A stretch of DNA of 64,000 nt from Branchiostoma floridae (taxonomy: Eukaryota; Chordata; Leptocardii; Amphioxiformes; Branchiostomatidae). Positions 31,098 through 41,459 of the stretch are shown piece after piece. The DNA lies in the NCBI RefSeq assembly GCF_000003815.2, contig NC_049995.1, positions 10,905,181-10,969,180 on the forward strand, written 5' to 3'. Every line of letters begins with the position of its first letter. The stretch's first letter is position 1. Below the pieces are notes generated by a model, which saw nothing but the letters and a program-made list of their open reading frames with translations, did not search any database and had not been told where the DNA came from. Both the position numbers and the translations under genes were made by a program.

Positions 31098-31620
31098 CCA
31101 ATGATCAAAGCAGTTCTGCTCAAGAATGAAAGGAATCTTAATTGGCCACCCTCAAAGGGTTTCTTATCAGTTGTGCTTAACAGGTGGAACAATGGAGGTT
31201 TGTCTGATGTTGTCTGTGTGCGAACATATCTGTGCACTCAAGCTTCGAAACATCCCGTAACTTTGGAACATGAGCTAAAAGATTTTGACAATGCTAAAGT
31301 CTTTTCAGGTGTGTTATTTTTTTAAATCAAAAGACTAAAAGCGGCCATACTGAAAAATGCTCAAACAATTCTGCTCAACAATAAAGGAATCTTAATTAGA
31401 CACTCTCAAATTGTCTGTGTAAGAACACCTGTGTAATCCACCATATAAAAGAAATGTTAATTGGCCTCTCTCAAAGGGTTTCTTACCAACCGTGTTTGTT
31501 AGGATGAACAATTGCAGCGTGTCTAATGCTGTCTATGTGCTAACATCGGTGAACTCAAGCTTCGAAACATCCTGGAACTTTGGAACATGAACTGAAAGAT
31601 TTTGACAATTTTGTTTTTCT
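31098..31620. repeat. Imperfect tandem duplication, about 260-330 bp per unit
   Basis: 31098-31320 and 31350-31620 share ordered blocks: ttctgctcaa, aaaggaatcttaattgg, ctctcaaagggtttcttacc, actcaagcttcgaaacatcc, aactttggaacatga and aaagattttgacaat. No conserved ORF. Confidence 0.75.
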
Positions 31621-31859
31621 TATCAAAAGAGTAAAGACTGTCATACACATACCATTGGAAATAGGGTACGAAAGATTCGTGAATAGTAATAATAGGTTTG
31701 ATTTCTTCTTTGAAGACAGTGGTTAATGAATAGTCCCACTTTCTGCAAAATGAGTGGGTTTTGTGCTTGGAGTAAAATGTAGCCTTTCGTCTACAAAGAA
31801 CGTAAACAGACGTTGATTGGCGTTAGTATATATATATTAAGATATCAGAGTGTCGAGTA

Positions 31860-33071
31860 TAAACTCAGCACAAAAAGTTTGGAATATCAACTTTGGTATA
31901 TGATATTTCCGTTATTACTGCATAAATTTCAATGTGTTATATATCAATAGAAAGCCTGTATAATAGTCTTTCCTATGGTATCAAACTCATTATGATTATA
32001 AACACATGAAACGAGCACCAGGCCTGCTTACTTGAATGGGTCACGAAAAAAAGTGCCCAAATTCCCCTGTTTCTGTTCAACACTGCATTATCCTGTTGGT
32101 ATTTGCGCGTGTGTCAGTGATTCAATCCATCCTCTTTTCACTTCACATTTGGTATACGGAACATACAAGGTTTAAGCACATTTGAGTAGACTATATCTGC
32201 CCTTTCGGTAGTTGGATGGGAGAATCAAAGCGGAGGCAGCAAGAAGAACCGTATACTGACATGAGTACATGTTGAAGAGTAACTTTGGCATTTGGTGGTG
32301 GAGGCATGGCACCGTCATGGTGTGGGGCGGTATAACCGCCATAGGAAAAACAAGACTCGTCATAATTCCAGACTGATTCAATGTGGTCTCGGATATAGGG
32401 ACACCATCCTCCATCCAGTCACAATATCCTATCTCTTCAGTATTGCATCAAATGCCATTCTGATTACAAGATTACAACACCAGTCCACACAGAAGAAGGA
32501 CAATTTGGATGTTGGAGTACAGTCTTAGGAAGGAACTGACTTCCTACGGCTTATGGCTAGCACTCTATTGAACACCTTTTGCAAATTGTTTTCTCGAATA
32601 AAGAGTAACCGTAGTTTTGATTGACCTGTCCTGTTTATTCAACTTACCTTCATTCACAAGCCAATACCGACGGAAGAAAATGAGCTGAATGAAGTGTTTG
32701 ACTTTAGTAGGGTAACTTTGGCACTTTATCTTTGTGAACCCCTAGTATACGTGACCCCTTGGGTACGTAAACAGGCCTGGTGCTCGTTCCATGAATTTAC
32801 AATCATAAAATACTCTACTCAGATATGCTAAAATAGACTTGGATGTTCTGTATACCAAACGTTGGGTGAAAAAAGGATTGTTTGAATCCGCGGCAGTGCT
32901 TAACAGAAACGTTGAAATTTGGGCACATTTTTTTCGTGACCCAATCACGTACATGTAAGCAGGCCTAGTGCGTGTTCCGTAAGTTAACAATGATAATGAG
33001 TTTGATACCATTGGAAAGAAAATCATTCAAGCTTTCCTTATAATGTTTATAACTTTTTGTGCCGAGTTTAT
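31860..33071 (+). mobile_element. Dead Tc1/mariner-like transposon
   Basis: The outer ends actcagcacaaaaagtttgg and aactttttgtgccgagttta are inverted. Further paired blocks (agtgcccaaatt / aatttgggcac; aagcaggcctagtgc and its inverse) give TIRs of about 200 bp. The centre (32290-32500) translates in shifting frames to Tc1 transposase motifs: TVMVWGGIT, GKTRLVIIP then YRDTILHPV, with stops and frameshifts. The element is inactive. Confidence 0.85.
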
Positions 33072-34385
33072 TTAGATATCTATGATTACAATGAGGTCGT
33101 CATTCGTTCCGAAGCGTTTTCCCAAGCCAGCTTGGTTTGGGGTAATGATAATATTTTCATTTACATAGTTAGTAAGCCTAGAGTTGAGTACAGAATAACT
33201 TAACAAGACAGCTTATAACAGAGATACCGCAATAATTGTTCCAGTCTTTTTGGGCCCACTTTCATGTAGTGGAACAATGTGGCTTACTCGCCATTGTTGA
33301 GGGAAGTGTCCGGATGAGAGAATAGCTTGGTCAGAGGTTTTGCGAGGATGTGAGAAGCACTAAGTACTTAGCCCGGTGTGGCAAAAATATGCAATTAAGG
33401 TCTTCAATCAATCGTATCAGCCAAACGGTGATTTACATCATTCACCATGCCCCGGAGAGGAGATAGGCGCCGCCAGGGGACTAAAAGCCTGTTGAGTCAG
33501 CATGACAGTTGTCGCGCTGCCCCTAAGGCTGATTAATCAGCCTACGGCTGATTAAAAGGCTATGGGACTAACTAACTAATCAATCAATCAATCAATCGAT
33601 CATTCAGAATCAAGTCACAGCCTGAGGCTTTCCTATTTTTGGCCAACTAATCGCTTGCGTGATGTCTTGTTTTTGTATGGTAGTATCTAAGGAGTTTGAT
33701 TTGTTGTTGGAAACGCCCAGGCCCTCTGGCACTACAACATATGTCCAAAGAAGTTTTCTTTACAGTACTTAGAAAACATTTTTGGTGGTGATCTCTTTCC
33801 TTTCCATTGATAGTAACGTTAAAGGTAAAATCCAAACTGAATTCAGCTTAGGCTGAGGCTTTGAACGCCAGCAATGGAGAAGTTGCATCAGATGAGCAGA
33901 CAACTACTTACGTCAGTTGGAATGTCGTCATATGGCTAATTCACATAATTGCGGTGCAGGAACAGTTAAAAAGAGCTCAGCCCATCCCGTCTTCCGCACT
34001 TCTACTTCCAGACCCGACAAGAAGAGTTGAAGAAGATCTCCAGACGACGACAGTCTCACCGCGAACGTCCTGACAAGAAACTCGGTGAGTAGCAACACCG
34101 TAGTGGTAGCACAGCGGCAAGTTGTGTCATGTTTGCAGCTGTAATTCTTTTTTCGTTTGTTTGTTAGCTTGCTTAGGCAGAAAGTTCATATTCCAGACCA
34201 ACTTTATGCAGTTTCTAGACGTTTTGCCACCAAACTATTTTGCTGTCAAGATCGTCGCAAGGTTCCGTATTTTGTCATAGTAATGATTCTGCCATCTATG
34301 ATTCGCCATCAACCGCGCAGTTGGTCGCGATTCCCTAAGTTACTTTTGGCAGATTCCGTAATTGGTACTGTAGAAACAGACAGAA
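33072..34385 (+). other. Intergenic, no confident gene
   Basis: Contains a short palindromic gctgattaatcagcctacgg region at 33530-33560 and an (aatc)n run near 33577-33600. The frame at 33861-34073 has no recognised domain; a gtgagt follows at 34084, but no other sign of an exon. Confidence 0.4.
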
Positions 34386-34390
34386 ACAAA

Positions 34391-34468
34391 TCCTGACTCC
34401 CGGGATTCGAACCCGCGCCGAATCCGGGCCGCCAGATCACAAACCCAGACGCTAATAAACCGTCACGC
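34391..34468 (-). mobile_element. tRNA-like sequence, probable SINE head
   Basis: On the minus strand there is a perfect B box (GGTTCGAATCC, 34413-34403) followed by cgggagtcagg. Upstream sequence does not fold into a convincing acceptor stem or anticodon arm, so a functional tRNA is unlikely. Confidence 0.45.
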
Positions 34469-34925
34469 CAAAAGACTGAAAGCCGTTTGGCATGGCCAGT
34501 TTGGCAGTCTTTGAACCCCATTGTTTGTTACATTAATGTACTTCTGGGGAGTGACGTAGGGATCGAAGTCGTACACTTCAAGTATTCGCGTACCGAATTA
34601 ACTTCATTAGCTGAACTTAGAGCGACGAAGCTTTCTGTGTTTTCCATATTGAAGACTTCCTTATTGAAGACTCCAAGAGAATAATGAGACTTTATGAGAG
34701 ACTGCATGTTACTTTTTTTAGCTTTGACTGTCAATCTTGCGAGTCATAAGTAAAACTCCACCCAAACTCATTGCTAGCAAACTGATGTCTACAAAACTCC
34801 GCTCGCGATCCCTACTGGTAAAATCGGCTCCTCTGCCGGATCACAATCTCCACCCTGACAGATACGCATTATCTAGTGGTTTGGGGCGCAATGGCCGAGA
34901 AGGATATGCTTAGTCAAAAGTCAAA

Positions 34926-35170
34926 TAACCTGGAATCCAGTCTACCGTTGATTGGCTGGGCTACCTTCGGGACAGGAGAAGCTTTCTGCCGCCGGGGTAA
35001 TCTTTCACTCCCGGTATGGGTTTTGCACGGTGGAGATTAAATTAGCCATCCTACGGGCAAAGTCCTCCCGCGTGAAAATCCTACCGGGTGCAGACGATCA
35101 CTCCGGCGGCAGAAATCGTTATCTGTCCCGTAGAGAGCCTAAACTAGCTACGTTGGCCGCTCAAGCCATG
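34926..35170. mobile_element. Diverged relative of the long-TIR element in RPL19
   Basis: The left end taacctggaatccagtctac equals the terminus of the 55044-56514 element. Inner blocks form an inverted repeat (ctgccgccgg / ccggcggcag; tacccggta-type / cgtgaaaatcctaccgggtg). The right end is not clear. A short, decayed non-autonomous copy; the frame at 34952-35350 crosses it and is not considered a gene. Confidence 0.65.
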
Positions 35171-35843
35171 AAGGGACTGGATGCCAGATTAACAGTCAAC
35201 AGGCTTCGAGCGGTATTCACGGCGCGTCACATTCGCCGTAGGTTGTCGCTCATTTTTGATGTTGGAAAAGTTTACAAGCAGACTTTGACCGAACTAACTG
35301 CCGAAAGGAAGCATAAAAACAAAACTACGAAAGCTTCGCCCCCTTTTTAATCACTTGTTTCCAGTGCTTGGACGGCACTGGATTCAGGTAGCCCTGCCGG
35401 TCGATTTGCAGCTGAACCCAAGGCAATCTCGACATAATCACCCAAACTCATACAAACTCATCAAGACCAATAATGATTGTCTCAAATACTCATATTTCCC
35501 AAGAACTATTATCGACGGGAATAATCTACCATATTCAACCACCCTTCGAGGTAATCCTGTTAAGTTCAATTAAGAAAGAGGTGTTACAACACATGACGAA
35601 CGGCCAGTAAAACAGTAGTACTGCGCCCTGGGTGGATTGCCCCAACACTAAGGGGTGTTACCCAGTATTTACACAAGAACAAGAATCGAAAGCATGAAAT
35701 ATTTTCTATAAAAAGACAAATGGACCACACACCACATTTTCTATTACAAGACGAATGTTGCCACACATGAATTCGAACGACTATCCGAAGTATGCAAATG
35801 AACCCAGTTTGAGATAGTACAACATACGCACCACAAATGAGAC

Positions 35844-36060
35844 TGTGCGTCGGGCGTGGCGTAACTGTGCGTCGGGCGTGGCGTAACTGGTAGAGCGTTC
35901 GGCTCGGAACCTAGAGGTTCTGAGTTCGATCCCCACCGTGCCCCGCCCCGACGTTGTGCACTTGGGAAAGGCACTTCACACGACCTTCCTCACTTCACCC
36001 AGATGTAAAAAATGGGTACCTGATTTCGGTCGGGGAGGTAAAAGGACTACCTTTACCTTC
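35844..36060 (+). mobile_element. tRNA-derived SINE (family 3)
   Basis: tRNA-like head: A box tggcgtaactggtagagcgt, anticodon-arm-like ttcggctcggaacctagagg, B box gagttcgatcccc. The tRNA-unrelated body contains cttgggaaaggcacttcaca and cttcacccagatg, ending aaaatgggtacctgatttcg. The first 22 bp (gtgcgtcgggcgtggcgtaa) are duplicated in tandem at the 5' end. Not a functional tRNA because the acceptor stem does not pair. Confidence 0.85.
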
Positions 36061-36364
36061 TGTCTGTACCGTGTATGTGGCACTGTTGATATAAGTTACT
36101 AACTTGAGTGCAGTACCACATTGTCCCCGTCTGTCCAAAAGCAAAATAGAAAAAAAAGAGACTGGCCTTCTTTCAGGCAAGGTACACGCGTAAAAAAAAT
36201 AAGCATTAACAGATATGGCTATTAGCTGCCTTGCTGTTTTATTTGGGCTGGGAATCGACCGTGTAGGGAAATAGTTCCACAAAAACAGAAGTGTTGGGCT
36301 TGTCAGTTGTCTTGACCATAGTTTGCGCCGAGTCTGTAATGGTCCGAGCTGGCCCAGGTCAATA

Positions 36365-36560
36365 ATTACCTGTAGTCAACTTTATAACTGCGATGTGCCA
36401 CTGAGTCTTTGGGTGTGTACCAAGTGATTACTAGCCCAGAGCAATGATTATCTGTAATCCTCTTCAAAATTACGGTGTGTAAATGAGTCTTTGTGTGGGT
36501 ACTGAGCCCAGAGCAATGATTATCTGTAATTATCTTCATAATTACGGTGTGTGAATGAGA
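36365..36560. repeat. About 75-bp unit, three tandem copies
   Basis: Repeated blocks: tgagtctttgtgtgggtac, gcccagagcaatgattatct and gtaatcctcttcaaaattac with a cggtgtg ending. Divergence rises toward the left copy. Confidence 0.8.
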
Positions 36561-36806
36561 TCTTTGTGTTCTTCTACATCCTACATCCCGACTTTCCTTG
36601 CTTGCCCTAGGCGATCTGGCCACAGTTTACTCGGTCGCGTTCTGACTAGGGGTACATTCCGGCCGGCTACAGCGCTTTCACCCGTTTGTTCTTTGAGTGC
36701 TCAAACTGGTCAAACATTTTATTTTCATTTTTATTTTATTTAAAACTATACTTGCATCGTTATGTTTAACTCAGGATCGATTTAATGCGACCCAAGCGCC
36801 CGACCA

Positions 36807-36828
36807 TGACGTCACACTTGCATATATG
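36807..36828 (+). promoter_or_regulatory. CRE and TATA-like box upstream of the secreted peptide gene
   Basis: A perfect palindromic cAMP response element TGACGTCA at 36807-36814, then CATATATG at 36821-36828, 58-65 bp before the ATG at 36886. This spacing fits a TATA-driven start near 36850. CREB sites close to a TATA box are frequent in neuroendocrine peptide genes; the role here is inferred. Confidence 0.6.
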
Positions 36829-36885
36829 ACTGAATCGTTTGTAACTTGGAAGTTTTGTTTGGATTTCATTCTTCAGAGTTCGAAG

Positions 36886-37849
36886 ATGAAGCTGGCCTTG
36901 TGTGGTGTCCTTTTCCTGTGCTGCGTGGTGCTGGCCGCGGCCGTGCCTGCACGTCGTGAGGAGGAGCTGCTGTCTGATTTAAAAGACTTGGTGGCCGGAC
37001 TGAAAGGTACGGTTTTATTTGTATCACAGATCCAGTAATGTACCTTTAAGGTAACACACCAGGTTTGTCCTGAAGAAAACAAGCTACATATCTGGACACA
37101 TTTGGTTGATCCTTTCTCAAAAAGGAAACTAGCTAGTACTCTTTTTGATTTTCCTAGAATAGTGACATATCAGTCACTAATGGAGATCTGTATAAAACCA
37201 AACCATTGTAAACAACCCTACCCACCACATCACATGGTACGTTTGTGATGCAATGTGTTTTGTGGCTGCATGCTATCACAGCTATGGCGTACACATTGTA
37301 TGTTGTACACTAATGTTTGATTGACGTAAATCTCAAATGTGTCTGTCTCGGGTTGCTTTCAGTGTTTCTAACGTCTCCTGTATTTTATCTCTTGTCCCAA
37401 CAGAAGACCTGCAGGTGGAAATGGAGATGCGAGACCAGGAGGCTGACGAGGACATGCTAGGTGCGTTTACTTAGTTGTGTTGTACTTACTATATCAGTTT
37501 CCACTTTTTATTCACGTCCTTGCCTCACAGCAGTTTCTTTCAGACTTTCTCCAGCTTTCCCCTCTTTCTGACCCCCTTTGAGTCCGACCACTCCACCCCC
37601 TTTTGGGGGGGGGGGGGGGGTGCTCAACAAAAGCAACAGTATTTATTGGATAAATTATGTCTTAACTTCATAGGTGACATGACGTTCTTTCGCACAATGT
37701 CGTTTAACTGTTTTTCATTGTCGTAGATCGTTGTCAATTTTCCCTCTGTCTCAAATCAGCTTGCAATTAGTATTTTTTTTTTGACCTAGTTTAATGACCT
37801 GTACGTGATCGCATTTCACATTGGCAAGCCTGACAGTATAATATATCTA

Positions 37850-37886
<37 letters not shown>

Positions 37887-37927
37887 ATCTCTCTCTCTCT
37901 CTCTCTCTCTATCTATATATCTATATA

Positions 37928-37983
<56 letters not shown>

Positions 37984-38468
37984 CAGATATATAGATATAT
38001 AGATATAGATAGATAGATAGATAGATATAAATAGATAGATACATATATATAGATAGATAGATATATATATAGAGATGTATCCTGATTGGCATTAATTCCC
38101 TGAGTTCTACAGGAATTGTAATCTCCAAGCAGATCCTAGTCCAGCTTAACGCGCGCGGATGAATTCATGTAATCTTCAAGCAGAACCTACGGTGGCATAA
38201 GATGGTATCATAAGCTCAGTGGCAAAGGAAGCATATGAGTGTTCACTGGCCACCGAACACTCCAAGACCGTCTACAGTCCTTTGCCAGCTTATGATACCG
38301 TCTCATGCCACGTACGTAGCAATTAGTATTTCTTACATTTCTTCCTTTGTCCTAACAGACCTGCAGGAGATGGAGCTGGAGAAGCGCCAGCTATGCAACT
38401 ATCGGTGCGGCCCTAGGCCCTCGGAAAGTTGTTGGCAGAAGTGCATTTATGGCGTTGGGAGGGGATAG
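36886..38468 (+). CDS. Small secreted four-cysteine prepropeptide
   Basis: Three exons, all joined in phase 1: 36886-37006, 37404-37460, 38359-38468; 95 residues. Residues 1-20 form a signal peptide ([20 protein letters not shown]). An acidic pro-region follows ([14 protein letters not shown], then [21 protein letters not shown]). It ends at a Lys-Arg cleavage site, after which about 26 residues remain. These start with Gln, a possible pyroglutamate, and carry four cysteines spaced Cx3C-x7-Cx3C. Such paired Cx3C motifs are known from disulfide-stabilised helical-hairpin peptides. A polyadenylation signal AATAAA lies at 38569-38574. I do not recognise a specific family: it may be a neuropeptide, a host-defence peptide or another secreted ligand. 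The exon structure, signal peptide and dibasic site make a real gene likely. Confidence 0.8.
37840..38073. repeat. Compound (AT)n/(CT)n/(GATA)n microsatellite
   Basis: Alternating runs of ta, tc and gata/tatc in the second intron of the peptide gene. It explains the open frame of alternating Ile/Tyr and Ser/Leu at 37805-38002. Confidence 0.95.
38112..38325. mobile_element. MITE family M1, diverged copy 2
   Basis: Starts taatctccaagcagatccta, with a second end-like block aatcttcaagcagaacctac at 38170, inner gcataagatggtatcata and its inverted partner tatgataccgtctcatgcc. The right end is eroded (gtagcaattag). It lies 34 bp before the last exon of the peptide gene. Confidence 0.7.
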
Positions 38469-38568
38469 TTCCATTGTGTTGTTACATAAATAGACGATAA
38501 AGGCTTTGATACACGACCAAAGGGGTGTTTACCTGTTTTCCTGGTACTTCTGCTACATTTCTCGAGAC

Positions 38569-38574
38569 AATAAA
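38569..38574 (+). terminator. Polyadenylation signal of the secreted peptide gene
   Basis: AATAAA about 100 bp after the stop codon at 38466-38468, in the sense orientation. Confidence 0.6.
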
Positions 38575-38631
38575 GGCAAACCTAGCGGTGAGAAGTACAC
38601 CCTAATACCATTGCCCTGAGGGAGGCAACAG

Positions 38632-38791
38632 CAATCTCCAAGCAGATTCTGCGGTAGCATAAGATGTAGTATCAAAAACTGCCAGAGGAGTGAAGTCGGC
38701 CTAGCGGTGTGCTTCGCTATCAGTGGCTGATGACTCCCTTTGGCCAGCTTTGATTCTATCTTATGCCACTGGTAAATCTGCCTGGAGATTA
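38632..38791. mobile_element. MITE family M1, copy 3
   Basis: Left end aatctccaagcagattctgc with gcataagatgtagtatcaaa; right end inverted as tttgattctatcttatgcca and aaatctgcctggagatta. Flanks aggcaacag and ggcaacaca are similar, a possible 9-bp target duplication after small shifts. Confidence 0.82.
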
Positions 38792-41276
38792 GGCAACACA
38801 GGTACCGACACGCCGGCAGGTAAATTCCTCATGCTTGTGTGAAAGGCTTTATCATCATAAAAACGCAAGACCAACCGAAGAAATATCACAAATGAAATCA
38901 AAGTTTGAAACAATCTTTTGACCGTTGATTCATCGAATTTCGTTACTAATACCAGCAGGGTAATTTGGGTGATTATCAATTGAATAACATTTAAGATAAC
39001 ATTAAATAAAGTTTGATAAGAATTCCCAGACGTGCACGTCTCATTAAGCAAGGGAATGGTGGTGAATGTTTCAATATGAAAGGTGAATAAAACTGGACTA
39101 CTTTAAAACCATGCTCCTGTGTTGTTATTTTTTAAAGCGTTTTAAGCCAAAGGATCTCATTGATTGACAGGGGTAGCTAAGGATGAGATACAATTAAACC
39201 CAACAGAAGCCGTTAGGAAACTTGAATTCAGTCGATCCCATCTCGAGCTCTGTTAATACTCAGTTTTTGCCTACCGGCAAAAAGCGTTTTACACTTTGTG
39301 GAATCCTAGCTGGATAATGGGACGCAGAATCCGACGTGGAAATGTGTTTTACACCTTGTAGAATCCTAGCTGAATAATAGGACGCAAAATACGACGTTAA
39401 AGAGGTTTCATGCTTGGCGGAACACAGCTGTTTAATCCCGTAGGTAACAAAAGTATAAACATGATATTGGTCATAATGTAAACATGACAAGTACAACTTT
39501 GTAGCAAACTGTATACGCAAATTCCCTTGTGCACAGTGAATCCCAAGGGATTTACTAATATTTATGAGACAATACACATCGATCTTACATGTAGTCGTGA
39601 CATTGGACAATAGGGAAAGTATGCAAAACTTTCAACAAATTACAACTTGTCAACCAAAACCACCACTGTGAGCAAAAAATACAATGTGGGAAGGAACGGA
39701 AATGATCAATTATAAAGTTACAAATCAAATAGATCCAGGGCATTAACTGCAAATATAGAGACACTAGTATGATGGCGTACGAACTAGCACTTAAGAAATA
39801 GATAGGAGCAAAGGGCACGGCAAATAATACATGGAGTATAGAAATGGAATAGAGCTATGAACGAATAAAATTTCAAACGGTGTGATTACATACGAGTCAG
39901 GGATAAGAATGGTAGTAAGTTCGTAAGTCCAAACTGGTAGCGGGGCTCATGAAATGACTAAACAAATGTGCGTCATGCTAAATTCTGTTATTGGTGCAAG
40001 CTTGGGATCCAGTCTAAGATGACAATACTGTGGCATCTCAAATGACTAAAGAATGATATACCAAACGGTTCCTGTTGCACATGTGTAAATGTAAACAGAA
40101 AGCTAGACCTTGTTTACCAAACTTGGTGTCTTATCCAAGAACCTGCCAAACTATAAAGCTATATAGTTTCTATTCAATATAACATAAATACAATACTCGT
40201 ATACAACATACTCTACAAGGCGCTTGACCGGCTAAGGGGTGATTTATGCAGTATGGTACAATGCGTTTTATACGTTTGAAAGTCTCCGGGATGTAGGTGT
40301 TGTATATATTTTAACAAGACATTGTAAAGTAAAAAACTTCGATTCTGGATATAGTTATCTATTATATAATTACATACAATACAATGCGCCATTAGAAAGT
40401 TTGAAAGAGTCAAGATAGAGCCATATTTCCTAGTCTGTACAATGCGCCTTGCGTGTGAAGAGGGAATCTCCAGATAGGAACATTTTAGAAATAGGAACTT
40501 TGCCCTGTGTATTGGGCGGCAGAGGTATCTAGAGGAATGCCCAAATTAAAATTAACTTCTGAGCTGTATTAGACCGGGAACGGTGCCGCCAGCCGGCTAA
40601 CCCAACCCTAACTCCCGTAGGAGGGGGGAGATAGGATTTGCCCAGTGCTGCAAACGGCGGAATGGGTGTTTACTCACCTAAAGCTGAATTTGTCAGGAAG
40701 TTAATTTATAGGTACATGTGCATGTGCGAGTAACCTGAAGTATACTAGTGTCGGTATATGTACGCCACAACTATGGCATGAAATAACACAGATCCGGTAA
40801 GTTAGCTTCGGAAATGAGTAATCTGAAGGTCCTATAAAATGTTTATCAATAAACAGCTCTGTAAGTAATACGTAACGATAGGAAGAAGAGGCAACCTACT
40901 CGCTTCTCCTATAGACTCTGAAGGTCTTATAAAGTTTATATCAATTAACATCTCTGTAAGTAATACTTCATTTGAAATTTCTCTTGAGACTTCCAACTGA
41001 GACTGACACTCATATGCAGGGGGACAATTACAAAGAAGCTTCTTAATACTATATTTTTGGAGCGTACATAGTTTATAACTCAGTGGTACATGTAAATTAA
41101 TGCTGGTGAGAAAAAGACGACAAATTTCATTAGTTACATAAGGAGTGGTTCAGATTTACTCATTATGGAGGTATAATGTTTTTGAGTGTTTTTGTCAAAC
41201 TCTTGTTTGTCTTGTCAGAACTTGCGAACAACACATTCAGGACTGGTGGTTAAAGCATGTAGTTTTTAAGACCATC
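38792..41276 (+). other. Intergenic region with small tandem duplications
   Basis: Two units of about 62 bp at 39279-39398 share gttttacactttgtggaatc and ctagctggataatgggacgc. A roughly 95-bp spaced duplication occurs at 40824-40878 and 40919-40965 (gaaggtcctataaa, ctctgtaagtaatac). A/T-rich; no ORF with a recognisable product. Confidence 0.55.
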
Positions 41277-41328
41277 AAAGGTCACTGTCCTACCAGTCAT
41301 GACATAGGGGTTATTGACCTAGCCGCTG

Positions 41329-41446
41329 TGACCTTTGTCCAGACTAACCTTTGACCTGATCAATCTCTGCCCTCAGCACTTCCTGAAAAGGCTGTGCAAT
41401 AGTTACATTTAGGGTCATTGTCCTAATGGTTAGTGACCCCTGACCT
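41329..41446 (+). promoter_or_regulatory. Cluster of three DR1 nuclear-receptor motifs upstream of ACOX copy B
   Basis: Reading the plus strand: TGACCTTTGTCCA at 41329-41341, TAACCTTTGACCT at 41345-41357, and TGACCCCTGACCT at 41434-41446, which ends 13 bp before the ATG at 41460. All fit TGACCT-N-TGACCT (DR1 in reverse), bound by PPAR/RXR, HNF4 or RXR homodimers. From family knowledge, the first matches the core of the classic PPAR response element of the rat acyl-CoA oxidase gene. Extra TGACCT and AGGTCA half-sites lie at about 41279 and 41315. Confidence 0.65.
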
Positions 41447-41459
41447 TTTGTGCATACAA

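Noticed and set aside
33861-34085. Possible exon ending at a gtgagt donor
   Set aside because: No homologue recognised, no partner exon, and the composition does not stand out.
34952-35350. 132-codon ORF rich in Arg/Lys
   Set aside because: It starts inside a transposon-like inverted repeat and shows no family motif.
35860-35945. Possible functional tRNA gene
   Set aside because: A and B boxes are present, but the acceptor stem does not pair and a SINE body follows.
36697-36885. Upstream in-frame start for the secreted peptide
   Set aside because: The extended N-terminus would put the hydrophobic signal peptide internally and start before the CRE/TATA region; the ATG at 36886 gives a normal signal peptide.
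37805-38002. ORF of alternating Ile/Tyr and Ser/Leu
   Set aside because: Pure translation of a compound microsatellite.
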